Positions 18,563 to 28,502 are shown, counted from the first letter of the stretch. The stretch: DNA of 33,389 nt from an uncultured Pedosphaera sp. (GCA_903930565.1 CAIYZC010000234.1:1-33389); one strand, 5' to 3'. The notes: a model not told the origin generated them from the letters alone. A program made the numbers and translations.

Positions 18563-21500
18563 ATGACCATTTTCCCACCTCCTACCGTCTTCCCTTTCCG
18601 TTGGCCTCGATTCCTGGTTTTGGCGCTCGGACTGGCCGCGGTCGACCCGGCCGGCGCCGCGCCGCCCCCCGCCGCCCCCCCGTTGGACGTCGGCGCCACC
18701 GCGCAAATCCAAGCTCTCTTCGCGGAAAAGCGGCAATGGACGCCGGTCCAGCAAAAGTTGGAAACCGCTTTGATCCGGGCGGTTAAGCAACAGCGCGGCG
18801 AAGCCTTTGCCCCGGGCGCCCCCCACCTTCGCCCGGCGCTCACCAATGAAGCGGATGGCCGGGTCCTGGTCGACATTCATGGGGCGGTCACGGGCCCATT
18901 GGTCGATCTGCTGACCCAAAACGGGGGGATCGTGGTGGCGAGTGTGCCGGAAGGCCAATCCCTCCGCGCGCGGGTCGGTCTGGCGCAATTGGAAACGCTC
19001 GCGGCGCTCCCGGAAGTGACTTGGATTCGGCGCGCCGCCCGCCCCCGGCGCAACACGGGCAGCGTGGAATCACAGGGTGACGCCACCCACTTGGCGGCCG
19101 CCGCCCGTGCCCTCTACGGGGTCGGCGGGCTCGGAATCAATATTGGCGTGCTGTCGGACAGCGTGGACGGGCTGGCGGCATCCCAAGCCACCGGTGATTT
19201 GGGACCGGTCACGGTACTGGCCGGCCAGAGCGGCGTGCCCGCCACCGGCGAGGGGGTCGCCATGTTGGAGGTCATCCATGACCTGGCGCCCAATGCGGGC
19301 TTGTTTTTCGCCACCGCCTCCGCCAGCGAAGCCAGTTTCGCGGCCAACATCATCGCCCTCTACAATGCCGGTTGTTCGATTATCGTGGACGATGTGGGGT
19401 GGCCGGCTGAATCGCCGTTTCAGGACGGTCCCATCGCCCAAGCCGTCAACACCGTCACCGCCGCAGGCGCTTTGGTGTTCTCGGCGGCGGGCAATGCGGG
19501 GAATTTCGATTCCGGGAGTTCCGGCACTTGGGAGGGTGATTTTGTGCCGGGCGGTTCGTCCGGCGCCTGGGAGCCGGGCGCCGTGCACAACTTTGGCGGT
19601 GTGACTTCCAACCCCGCGCTTTCGGCGGGGAGCGGCCAGGGAGCCGACCTGTTCTGGTCGGATCAAATGGCCCATTCGGCCAATGATTATGACCTGTTTG
19701 TGCTGGATGCCGCCGGGGTGAAGGTCGTGGACAGTTCGAACAACACCCAAAACGGCAGCCAGGACCCGTATGAATTTGTGACGCAGCTCAATACCGGGGA
19801 ACGGCTCGCGGTGGTGCTCTACAGCGGGGATGGCACCGACCTGGGCCGGTTCCTGCACTTGGACACGGGCGACGGCGTGCTGGGGGTGGCCACCGGCGGG
19901 GCGATATACGGGCATCCCGGGGCCGCCAACGCCATTGCGGTGGCGGCGGTGAATGCGGCCACCGCCTATCCCAACGCGTTCGCGGGGGGGGCGGCGAATC
20001 CGGTGGAAATCTTTAGCGGTGATGGTCCCCGCCACATCTTTTATTCCCCCGCGGGGACGCCCCTCACCCCTGGCAATGTTTCCGCCGCGGGCGGCCAGTT
20101 GATCACCAAGCCCGACTTGGCGGCGGCGGATGGCGTTTCGGTTTTTGCCGCCGGCTTCTCGCCGTTTTTCGGCACTTCCGCCGCCGCCCCGCATGCGGCG
20201 GCGATCGCGGCCTTGCTCAAGTCCTACAACCCGGCCCTCACGCCCGGCCAAATCCGGGCCGTGCTCACCACCACGGCGGTGGACGCCATGGCCCCCGGCG
20301 TGGACCGGAATTCCGGGTGGGGCATTGTGATGGCGGAAGCCGCGCTGCAAGCCGCCCCGCCGGATGGTTTGCTCGCGCTGCCGGGCGCGGGCGGGACCGC
20401 CACCGGCCCCCTCGGCGGGCCCTTCCTGCTCACCACGGCCAGCCTCACGCTGACCAACAATGGCGCCACCACCTTGAATTGGTCCCTGGCCAACTCCTCG
20501 GCGTGGCTGGATGCCACCCCCACCAACGGCACCTTGGCCAAGGCCGGCACCAACGCGGTCGTGACCCTCTCGGTAAAGGCCGCCGCCACCAACCTGACCG
20601 CGGGTGTTTATCCGACGACCCTGTGGTTCACCAACTCGGTGAGCCACTTGGGGCAAAGCCGAACCTTCACCCTCACCGTCCTCCCGGCGCCTTCCGGTGC
20701 CACCTTCCCCGCCGCCGTGCTCGCCCTCAATCCCGTGGGTTATTGGCGGTTGAACGAAACCAACCTGCCCCCCGCCGCCCCCGGAAGCACCAACGTCGGT
20801 TCGCTGGGCACCAACGAAAACCTCTACTGTTTCCAAGAGGTCGCGCAAGGCCAACCCGGAGTCGTCGGCAATGCCTTTGGCTTCAGCAACCCGGGACAGG
20901 TCGTGCCGTATCTGGGGACGCACGCCGATGTGCCGTACGCCCCGCAGTTTAATCCCAACGGCTTGTTCAGCGTGGAGTTGTGGGTTCGCCCGACGGGATT
21001 CGTCACCGATTTGTTCTGCCCGGCCGCCGCCGTGGATGACTCCCAAAACAGCGGGAACAGCCGGGCGGGTTGGATTTTCTATCAAACCCCCACGAACACT
21101 TGGGAGTTCCTGGTGGGCGGCTTGAACGGTTACGTGGCGACCGCGGCGGGCGGCATCGTGAACACCCAGGCCTGGACGCACTTGGTGGGGGTGTATGACG
21201 GGGCGGTGTGCGGGCTCTATGTGAACGGAGTGCTGGTAAGCGGCGCGGTTTCCGCCCCCGGCTTCTCCCCGAACAGCTACGCCCCGGTGCGACTGGGCGC
21301 CACCAGCTTTGGCAACCGCACCTTCAACGGGCTCGTGGACGAAGTGGCGTGCTACACCAACGTGCTGTCCGCGGCGCGGGTGGCGGCGCACCATACCGCG
21401 GGCACCAACACCACCGGTGGCTACGCCGCCGCGGTGCTGACGGATCACCCGATTGGCTATTGGCACCTGGACGAAGCCGCCGTGCCGGCGGCGGCGCAGA

Positions 21501-22354
21501 GCGCGCTGCCGGTCGCGGTGAACTACGGCACGCTCGCCCCCTTGGGCAACGGGCGCTACCAACCCGGCGGCCACCCCGGCGTGGACGGCGTCCCGGCCGG
21601 CGGCCTCGAAGCCACCAATACCGCCTGCCAATTCACCGGCGGCCTCGCGGGCAACGTCGATATTTACGGTTCCTACCTCAACTTCACCGGGCCGCTCAGC
21701 CTCCTGGCTTGGATCAAGTCCGCGCCGGCGGACGGCAATGTCCACTCGATGGTCAGCAAGGGCGCGGCCGCCTACCGCTTGGAAATGGATGGCACGGGCC
21801 ACCCGCACTTTGCCAATGGAACCCAGCCCGGCGGCGATTTGGTCGGCACCACCCGGGTCGATGACGGGCAGTGGCACCTCTTGATCGGCGTTCACAACGG
21901 CGGCGGCCCGCAATCGCTCTACCTGGACGGCCGGTTGGCCGCGGCCAACACCACCGCCACCACCAAGGTGAATGGCAACAGCGGGGAGGTCTGGCTCGGG
22001 GGCGACCCGGACGCCGGGGCGTACCGGATTTTCAACGGCGTGGTGGACGAAGTGGCCGTGTTCACCAACGCCCTCACGGCGGCGCAAGTGTCGCAACTCT
22101 ACACTGCCGCCACCAACACCCCGCCGCCGGTGCCCACGATCACCAGCACCCTGGCCAACCACCCCGCCGGCCGGCTCACCCTCACTTGGGCGGCCCGCAA
22201 CGGCAGCAACTACCAAGTGGAGTACAAAACCAATCTCACCCAGTCCGCGTGGGCGGTGCTGGCCTCCGTCACGGCTACGAACAGCGCGGCGAGCACCACC
22301 GACCTCCTGCCCGCCACCGGCCGCCGGTTCTACCGCATCGCCCTCCTGCCCTAA
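18563..22354 (+). CDS. Secreted S8/S53-like serine peptidase with two C-terminal LamG domains
   Basis: INIGVLSDSVDGLAASQATGDLGPVTVLAGQSG...GEGVAMLEVIHDLAPNAGLFFATA...IIVDDVGW...FGTSAAAPHAAAIAALL. LamG repeats begin AVLALNPVGYWRLNET and AVLTDHPIGYWHLDEA. Tail YQVEYKTNLTQSAWAVL...RRFYRIALLP. ATG at 18563 starts a signal-peptide-like sequence. Confidence 0.88.
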   Translation: MTIFPPPTVFPFRWPRFLVLALGLAAVDPAGAAPPPAAPPLDVGATAQIQALFAEKRQWTPVQQKLETALIRAVKQQRGEAFAPGAPHLRPALTNEADGRVLVDIHGAVTGPLVDLLTQNGGIVVASVPEGQSLRARVGLAQLETLAALPEVTWIRRAARPRRNTGSVESQGDATHLAAAARALYGVGGLGINIGVLSDSVDGLAASQATGDLGPVTVLAGQSGVPATGEGVAMLEVIHDLAPNAGLFFATASASEASFAANIIALYNAGCSIIVDDVGWPAESPFQDGPIAQAVNTVTAAGALVFSAAGNAGNFDSGSSGTWEGDFVPGGSSGAWEPGAVHNFGGVTSNPALSAGSGQGADLFWSDQMAHSANDYDLFVLDAAGVKVVDSSNNTQNGSQDPYEFVTQLNTGERLAVVLYSGDGTDLGRFLHLDTGDGVLGVATGGAIYGHPGAANAIAVAAVNAATAYPNAFAGGAANPVEIFSGDGPRHIFYSPAGTPLTPGNVSAAGGQLITKPDLAAADGVSVFAAGFSPFFGTSAAAPHAAAIAALLKSYNPALTPGQIRAVLTTTAVDAMAPGVDRNSGWGIVMAEAALQAAPPDGLLALPGAGGTATGPLGGPFLLTTASLTLTNNGATTLNWSLANSSAWLDATPTNGTLAKAGTNAVVTLSVKAAATNLTAGVYPTTLWFTNSVSHLGQSRTFTLTVLPAPSGATFPAAVLALNPVGYWRLNETNLPPAAPGSTNVGSLGTNENLYCFQEVAQGQPGVVGNAFGFSNPGQVVPYLGTHADVPYAPQFNPNGLFSVELWVRPTGFVTDLFCPAAAVDDSQNSGNSRAGWIFYQTPTNTWEFLVGGLNGYVATAAGGIVNTQAWTHLVGVYDGAVCGLYVNGVLVSGAVSAPGFSPNSYAPVRLGATSFGNRTFNGLVDEVACYTNVLSAARVAAHHTAGTNTTGGYAAAVLTDHPIGYWHLDEAAVPAAAQSALPVAVNYGTLAPLGNGRYQPGGHPGVDGVPAGGLEATNTACQFTGGLAGNVDIYGSYLNFTGPLSLLAWIKSAPADGNVHSMVSKGAAAYRLEMDGTGHPHFANGTQPGGDLVGTTRVDDGQWHLLIGVHNGGGPQSLYLDGRLAAANTTATTKVNGNSGEVWLGGDPDAGAYRIFNGVVDEVAVFTNALTAAQVSQLYTAATNTPPPVPTITSTLANHPAGRLTLTWAARNGSNYQVEYKTNLTQSAWAVLASVTATNSAASTTDLLPATGRRFYRIALLP

Positions 22355-22391
22355 ACCGGCCCGGGGTGCGGCGACGGCGGCGGCCGGCCGC

Positions 22392-23783
22392 TCACTTGCC
22401 CCCGTCGCGGGGCAGGTCGGGAAGGACCCGCGCCTCGGTCGAAAGGTGGTATGGCTCGCCGGTGGGACCCAGCACTTCGGTTTCCAAAAGGAACGCCTGA
22501 TGCCCCGTGGCGGGCGCGGTGACTTTGATCTCCGCGGTGCGGTGGTCGTCGCCCAACGCCACCGGCGAGCTGGTCCAACGGGCGCCGCGGAAATCCCGGT
22601 TGGTCGAGGTCGCCGTCCACATCCGGGCGCTGATGGCCGGGACGTTGACGTGGCTCTGCAAGGTCAATTCATTGGGCCGCGCCTCGATCTGCCAATGCGC
22701 TTCGGGCAGGGGCTTACGATCGGCGACCAGTTGGAAGAACGTGGCCAGGGTGGGCAAAGCTTCGAAACCGCCATTCAAATTGTGCCCGGCGTTCGGAGTC
22801 TGGTAAACGAGCTTCGGCTCCGGGAGATCCGCCCAGTAATGGCGCAGGGAATCCACCGTCCAATAAGGGTCGTTGGTGCCCAGCAAGATGAGCTTGGGCA
22901 TCCGGTAGCGCGCCCGGTAGCTGTACGGGTCCACCCACTCGCGCAGTTGCGCCCGGCGCGGATCTTCCTTGCCGCCGACCAGGCCGGCATCTGTGTAATC
23001 CCGGATTTGTTCGCTCTGGCGGCCGTAAACCTTCGCGGCCCAAGCCGTTTGCTGGCGCATATTGAGCATGTCGATGACCATCGGGGCGATGCCCGCGACC
23101 CGCTCGTCCACCGCGGCCGTCAGCCACGTGGTCCAACCCCGCTTGCTGGCCCCCGCCACCACGAACCGGCGGATTTCCTGGCCGTTTTCCTTTTTGGAAT
23201 AGTCCCGCACGGTGTCCAGCGCCCGGACGGCGCTCTTGACCATCGGGAAGAGCAGCGGCCAGTCGGTGTCACCGGTGGCCAGGTATTGGCTGAAGGTGTA
23301 GGCGATCAGGGCGTCCTCCTTCCGGCCATCGTAGAGCGGTTGGTTGGGCACCTGGGTGAGCACCGCGCCCACGGCCCCGGCCCGTTCAATGATCAGCCGC
23401 AGCATCAGCTCCTCCTTCTCGCCGCTCCCGCTGCCGGTGATGAACAGAAACGCAATGTCCGGATTCCGCACGACCGCGGGGCGGACAATGCGCAAATCAT
23501 GCTGCCACAGTCCGTCGCGCCAGCGTTGCGAGGTCAGCCGCACCCGCGCGGAGGGGCCGCCATTGGTGGCGGCCGCGCCGGTGAGCCGCCAGGCGTAATT
23601 GGTGTCCGGACGGTGGACGTAGTCTTCCAGCGCGCCGGCGGCGGCCCGCGGGGCCGGACCGGCCACCAGGACCGTCAACCAGAGGCAGAGGAGCAGTCGC
23701 CCGACGCTCGCGCGCGGGCGGCGGGGAGGAGGGAGGGTGGTCATAGCGATGGGGAGGGGGTCGGTTGAGGGGGTGAAATTCAT
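22392..23783 (-). CDS. PhoPQ-activated pathogenicity-related (PqaA-type) alpha/beta-hydrolase family secreted protein
   Basis: ALEDYVHRPDTNYAWRL...FITGSGSGEKEELMLRLIIERAGAVGAVLTQVPNQPLYDGRKEDALIAYTFSQYLATGDTDWPLLFPMVKSAVRALDT...RFVVAGASKRGWTTWLTAAVDERVAGIAPMVIDMLN. Confidence 0.92.
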   Translation of the reverse strand: MNFTPSTDPLPIAMTTLPPPRRPRASVGRLLLCLWLTVLVAGPAPRAAAGALEDYVHRPDTNYAWRLTGAAATNGGPSARVRLTSQRWRDGLWQHDLRIVRPAVVRNPDIAFLFITGSGSGEKEELMLRLIIERAGAVGAVLTQVPNQPLYDGRKEDALIAYTFSQYLATGDTDWPLLFPMVKSAVRALDTVRDYSKKENGQEIRRFVVAGASKRGWTTWLTAAVDERVAGIAPMVIDMLNMRQQTAWAAKVYGRQSEQIRDYTDAGLVGGKEDPRRAQLREWVDPYSYRARYRMPKLILLGTNDPYWTVDSLRHYWADLPEPKLVYQTPNAGHNLNGGFEALPTLATFFQLVADRKPLPEAHWQIEARPNELTLQSHVNVPAISARMWTATSTNRDFRGARWTSSPVALGDDHRTAEIKVTAPATGHQAFLLETEVLGPTGEPYHLSTEARVLPDLPRDGGK

Positions 23784-24547
23784 TTTCCGGCGCTCCAGCC
23801 CCCGTCGAGGATGAAGGCGGTGCCGGTGACGCTCACGGCGGCGTCACTTGCCAGGTAACACGCGGCGGCGGCAACTTCCTCGGGGCGCAACATGCGGCCC
23901 GTGAGTTGCGTCGCGCTCATCTCGCGGTAGGCGGCCGCCGGGTCGGGATAATTGGCCAAGAGGCCTTGGACAAAGGGGGTTTCCACCCGCCCGGGGCACA
24001 GGCAGTTGGTTCGCACCCCTTGGTGCGAGTGGTCCAGGGCCATCGCCTTGGTCAGCCCCACGATGGCAAACTTGGTCATGCAGTACGCCGCGCGCTGCCG
24101 CACGCCGACGACGCCGCCAATGGAGGCGAGGTGGATGATGGATCCCGCCCGGCGCTCCACCATGCCCGGCAAGAATACTTGGGTGACATTGAACACGCCG
24201 CGCACATTCACCGCGTAGAGCCGGTCCAAATCCGCGCCCGTGGTTTCGAGCACCGTGCCCACATGGCCGATGCCCGCATTGTTCACCAGCACATCGAGCC
24301 GACCATGGGCCGCGTGCACCCGGGCGGCGACGGCGGCGCAGGCCGCTTCATCGGTGACGTCCAGGGGCCAGAACTCCGCCGTGCCCCCGGCCGCGCGCAA
24401 TTCCGCCGCCCGCGCCTCCCCGGCCGCCGCCGCCCGGTCCGTGAGCACGACCCGCGCCCCGGCCCGCGCAAACGCGCCCGCAATCGCCGCGCCAATCCCG
24501 GTCGCCGCGCCGGTGACCAAGGCAATCCGGTCGGTCAGCTCAAACAT
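23780..24547 (-). CDS. SDR family NAD(P)-dependent oxidoreductase
   Basis: MFELTDRIALVTGAATGIGAAIAGAFARAGARVVLTDR (TGxxxGIG), LVNNAGIGHVG (NNAG), RAAYCMTKFAIVGLTKAMALDH (YxxxK), CPGRVETPF. Confidence 0.95.
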   Translation of the reverse strand: MFELTDRIALVTGAATGIGAAIAGAFARAGARVVLTDRAAAAGEARAAELRAAGGTAEFWPLDVTDEAACAAVAARVHAAHGRLDVLVNNAGIGHVGTVLETTGADLDRLYAVNVRGVFNVTQVFLPGMVERRAGSIIHLASIGGVVGVRQRAAYCMTKFAIVGLTKAMALDHSHQGVRTNCLCPGRVETPFVQGLLANYPDPAAAYREMSATQLTGRMLRPEEVAAAACYLASDAAVSVTGTAFILDGGWSAGK

Positions 24548-24688
24548 ACGTTGTTTGACGGTTCGGTTGCATGGACCGCATCCTCCCCCGCAGGGCGCCC
24601 GGGGGCAAGCCCGGAAATGGCGCGCCCGGCCAAATCCCCTTGCCAAGGCGGGGACGGCCGGTAAATTTGGGCCGGACACCTGCGATTT

Positions 24689-27600
24689 ATGAGTTCACCA
24701 CTTGCCCTCCGCCCCCGGCTCCGCCCACGCCTGCTGCTGTGCCTGGCCCTCTTGACGGCAGCCGGGTCCGCCGCCTTGCGGGCCGCTTCGCCGGGCACTT
24801 TGGACTGGCAAACCGCCCCCTTCGGTCGGCGCGCGCGCCTGGCCGTGCCCGCCCAAGGCAAGACCGGTTTCACGCGCCTCCCCTCCGTTCAGACCGGGCT
24901 GAATTTTACCAACAACCTGCCCTTCGACCGCGCTTCGACCAACCTGAACCTTATGAACGGTTCCGGCGTCGCCTTGGGTGATTACGATGGCGACGGCCGG
25001 TGCGATATTTATGTTTGCAACTTGGACGGGCACAACGTGCTCTACAAAAACTTAGGGGACTGGAAGTTCCGCGATGTGACCGAGGAGGCCGGCGTGGCCT
25101 GTCCGGGCATGACCTCCACGGGGGCGGTGTTCGCCGATGTGAACGGGGACGGCTTCCCCGATCTGCTCGTCAATTCCATGGGCGGACCCAACGCGCTCTT
25201 TATTAACGACGGCCACGGCCACTTCACCAACGCGACCGTGGCCGCGGGCTTGGTGTCCAAACTGGGCAGCACCTCGCTGGCCCTGGCCGACGTGGACGGC
25301 GACGGCACTTTGGACCTCTTCGTGGCCAACTACGGCGTCCAGTCCATCCTGCGCACCGGCGGTTCCTTCAGTTTCAGCTACGACGCCAATGGCAAACCGG
25401 TCGTCCGCGGCCGCCACGCCCAGCGCATCAAAATCATCGACGGGACCATGTACGAGCTGGGCGACCCGAGCGTGCTCTACTTGAACGACGGCCACGGCCG
25501 GTTCACGCCCGTGCCTTGGACCGGCGGGGCCTTCACCGACGACCAGGGCAAGCCGCTCAAGGAAGCGCCGTGGGACCAAAGCCTCTCGGTCATGATGCGC
25601 GATTTGAACGGGGACGGTTTTCCGGACATCTACGTCTGCGACGACGCGTTCACGCCCGACCGGTGCTGGATCAATGACGGGCACGGGCACTTCCACGCCC
25701 TGGAGCACGCCGCCTGGCCCCAAACCAGCCATTTCTCCATGGGGGTCGATGTCGGCGACCTGAACCGGGACGGAGTGGATGATTTCATGGTGGTGGACAT
25801 GCTCAGCCGCCAACACCGCCTGATCATGACGCAAAAGAGCACCATGCCCCACCAAGCCCGCGTCCCCGGAGCTTTGGACACCCAGTTCCAAATCCGGCGC
25901 AACACCGTCTTCCTCGGCCGGGGCGACGGCACGTTTGCCGAGATCGCCAATTACGCGGGCCTGGCCGCGACCGAATGGAGCTGGTGCCCGGTGTTTCTGG
26001 ATGTGGACCTGGACGGCTGGGAGGATGTGCTGGTGGGCAACGGCTTCCCGTACGACGTCGATGACGCCGACACCCGCGAACGCATCAAACGCATGGGCAA
26101 AATGACCCTGGAGCAGGCGCATAAAACGATCCATCTTTTCCCCGCCTTGGACACCCCCAACCTGGCCTTCCGCAACGGCCACGACCTGCACTTCACCGAG
26201 ACGGGCGCCGCGTGGGGTTTTGATTCCCCGCAAATCTCCAGCGGCATCGCGCTGGCCGACCTCGACAACGACGGCGATCTGGACATCATCGTCAACTGCC
26301 TGAACGGGGAATTGCTGGTGTACCGCAATGAAACCGCCGCGCCGCGCGTCGCCGTGCGCCTCCGCGGCCGCGCCCCGAACACCGCCGGCATCGGCGCCAA
26401 AATCAAAGTGCTCGGCGGGCCGGTCACGCAAACCCAGGAAATGATCAGCGGCGGCCGCTTTCTCTCCGGCGACGACGCCGAACGGGTCTTCGCCGCGGGT
26501 ACCGCCACCAACCTGACCATCGAAATCACCTGGCGCTCCGGCGCCCGCAGCGTGGTCCCCGACGCCGCCCCGAACTGGATCTATGAAATCGACGAGGCCG
26601 CCGCCACCGCCCCGCCCGCCACCGCCGCCGCCCCGCCGCCGGCGCCCGCCCCTTGGTTTGAAGACTTGAGCGCCAACCTCGGCCACCAGCATCATCAGGA
26701 GAACTTTGACGATTTCGCCCGCCAACCCCTGCTGCCCCGCAGCCTCGCCCAGGGCGGGCCCGGCCTGGCGTGGTTCGATCTGGATGGGGACGGCCGTGAC
26801 GATTTGATCGTCGGCGCGGGCAAGGGCGGCCAACTCGCCGTCTACCACAACACCGCCGCCGGCTTCCAACTCCTCCCCCCGCCCGCCGCCGCGGCCCTGG
26901 CGGAGCGCGATCAAACCACCGTGCTGGGCTGGCAGCCCCCCGGAGCGGCCGGGACGGCCGTGCTCGTGGGCGCCGCCAATTACGCGGACGCCGGCACAAA
27001 CGGCGAACAGGTGCTGGCCTTTAATTACGCCGGCGGCGCCCTGGCCGCGGCGCCCGGTCTGCCCGCCACGCCGGAGAGTGTCGGCGCGCTGGCCCTGGGC
27101 GACCTCACCGGCCAGGACGGCCTGGCGCTGTTCGTTGGCGGCCGGGTGCTCCCCGGACGATATCCGGAGCCGCCCCGATCCCGCATCTTCCGTTTCACCG
27201 ACGGCCAATGGCGCCTCGACGCCGCGAACAGCCAGGCCGTGGCCGGGGCCGGCTTGGTGACCGGGGCGGTCTGGAGCGATCTGGACGGCGACGGGTTCCC
27301 GGAGCTGATCCTCGCCTGTGAATGGGGCCCGGTGCGCGTCTTCAAGAACGACGCCGGGCGGTTGCGGGAAAGCACCGCCGCCTTGGGCCTGGCCAATTAT
27401 TTGGGCTGGTGGACCGGCGTGACCACGGCCGATTTGGACGGCAGCGGGCGGCCCGTCATCATCGCCGGAAATTTCGGCCTGAACGGCCCCTATCAACCCA
27501 CCCCCGAACATCCCGAGCGCTTGTTTTATGGGGATTGGAACCAGTCCGGCGGCGTCGATCTCTTGGAAGCCCTGGATGATCCGGAACTCGGCACCGTGCC

Positions 27601-28405
27601 CCGCCGCGATCTCCAACCCGTCGGCGCGGCCCTGCCTTTCGTCACGGCGCAGTTCCCCACCTACTTGGCCTTCGGCGAAGCATCGGTGGCCAAAATTCTC
27701 GGTTCCCGCCTGGCGGCCACGCGCGAGCTCCGCGCCAACACCCTCGGTTCCATGCTGTTCCGGCCCGGCGCGGGCGGCGGCGCGTACCAGGCCGTGCTGC
27801 TCCCCGCGGAAGCCCAGTTCGCACCCGCCGCCGCCGTGTGCGTGGCCGATGCCGATGGCGACGGGCGCGAGGACATCTTCCTCAGCCAGAATTTTTTCGA
27901 AACCAACCCGGATGTGCCCCGGGTGGACAGCGGCCGCGGACTCTGGCTGCGTGGCGACGGCACGGGCGGCCTTACCGCCGTCCCGGGCCAGGTTTCGGGG
28001 GTCAAGGTTTACGGGGAGCAACGGGGGGCCGCCCTGGCGGATTACGACGGCGACGGCCGGGTGGATCTGGTCGTGTCCCAAAACGGCGGCGTGACGAAGC
28101 TTTATCACAACACCCAGGCGCGGCCCGGCCTGCGGGTCCGGCTCCGCGGCCGGCCGGCCAATCCGGCGGGTATTGGCGCCCAAATGCGGCTGCGCTTCCC
28201 CGGCCGCTCCGGCCCCGTCCGCGAACTCCACGCCGGTTCGGGTTACTGGTCGCAGGACAGCGCGGTGCCGGTGCTGGCCACCCCGGAAGCACCGTTGGAA
28301 ATCTGGGTCCGTTGGCCCGGCGGCCGGATCACCACCAGCCCCCTGCCCCCCGGCGCACGGGAAATCGCGGTGGCGGCGGATGGCACGGTGCAGGTGCTTA
28401 AGTGA
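24689..28405 (+). CDS. CRTAC1-family VCBS/FG-GAP repeat protein with two ASPIC/UnbV domains
   Basis: Repeated DxDGDG-type calcium motifs (ALGDYDGDGRCDIYVCN, FADVNGDGFPDLLVN, ALADVDGDGTLDLFVANYG). UnbV-like blocks RVAVRLRGRAPNTAGIGAKIKVLGG (~26344-26475) and LRVRLRGRPANPAGIGAQMRLRFPG (~28129-28263). Confidence 0.93.
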   Translation: MSSPLALRPRLRPRLLLCLALLTAAGSAALRAASPGTLDWQTAPFGRRARLAVPAQGKTGFTRLPSVQTGLNFTNNLPFDRASTNLNLMNGSGVALGDYDGDGRCDIYVCNLDGHNVLYKNLGDWKFRDVTEEAGVACPGMTSTGAVFADVNGDGFPDLLVNSMGGPNALFINDGHGHFTNATVAAGLVSKLGSTSLALADVDGDGTLDLFVANYGVQSILRTGGSFSFSYDANGKPVVRGRHAQRIKIIDGTMYELGDPSVLYLNDGHGRFTPVPWTGGAFTDDQGKPLKEAPWDQSLSVMMRDLNGDGFPDIYVCDDAFTPDRCWINDGHGHFHALEHAAWPQTSHFSMGVDVGDLNRDGVDDFMVVDMLSRQHRLIMTQKSTMPHQARVPGALDTQFQIRRNTVFLGRGDGTFAEIANYAGLAATEWSWCPVFLDVDLDGWEDVLVGNGFPYDVDDADTRERIKRMGKMTLEQAHKTIHLFPALDTPNLAFRNGHDLHFTETGAAWGFDSPQISSGIALADLDNDGDLDIIVNCLNGELLVYRNETAAPRVAVRLRGRAPNTAGIGAKIKVLGGPVTQTQEMISGGRFLSGDDAERVFAAGTATNLTIEITWRSGARSVVPDAAPNWIYEIDEAAATAPPATAAAPPPAPAPWFEDLSANLGHQHHQENFDDFARQPLLPRSLAQGGPGLAWFDLDGDGRDDLIVGAGKGGQLAVYHNTAAGFQLLPPPAAAALAERDQTTVLGWQPPGAAGTAVLVGAANYADAGTNGEQVLAFNYAGGALAAAPGLPATPESVGALALGDLTGQDGLALFVGGRVLPGRYPEPPRSRIFRFTDGQWRLDAANSQAVAGAGLVTGAVWSDLDGDGFPELILACEWGPVRVFKNDAGRLRESTAALGLANYLGWWTGVTTADLDGSGRPVIIAGNFGLNGPYQPTPEHPERLFYGDWNQSGGVDLLEALDDPELGTVPRRDLQPVGAALPFVTAQFPTYLAFGEASVAKILGSRLAATRELRANTLGSMLFRPGAGGGAYQAVLLPAEAQFAPAAAVCVADADGDGREDIFLSQNFFETNPDVPRVDSGRGLWLRGDGTGGLTAVPGQVSGVKVYGEQRGAALADYDGDGRVDLVVSQNGGVTKLYHNTQARPGLRVRLRGRPANPAGIGAQMRLRFPGRSGPVRELHAGSGYWSQDSAVPVLATPEAPLEIWVRWPGGRITTSPLPPGAREIAVAADGTVQVLK

Positions 28406-28439
28406 AATCCTGACCGGTAACATTACCCGGTAAATGCGC

Positions 28440-28468
28440 TTGCAATTTTCGCCGGCTGAGCGATATTA
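28440..28468 (+). promoter_or_regulatory. Candidate sigma70-like promoter for the 28503 gene
   Basis: TTGCAA (28440-28445), 17-nt spacer, ATATTA (28463-28468), 34 nt upstream of ATG 28503. Confidence 0.55.
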
Positions 28469-28502
28469 GAATCGTTCACCAGCAACCTGTCATGCGCTTA
28501 CC

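Noticed and set aside
19070-22216. 1048-aa minus-strand ORF opposite the peptidase gene
   Set aside because: Antisense shadow ORF in GC-rich DNA. Translation is Gly/Arg/His/Val biased with no domain, while the plus-strand frame has clear peptidase and LamG motifs.
25052-28423. 1123-aa minus-strand ORF opposite the CRTAC1/UnbV gene
   Set aside because: Shadow ORF; it only mirrors the DxDGDG repeats as 'VPVQIA/AVAVVI' patterns. No start context or domain.
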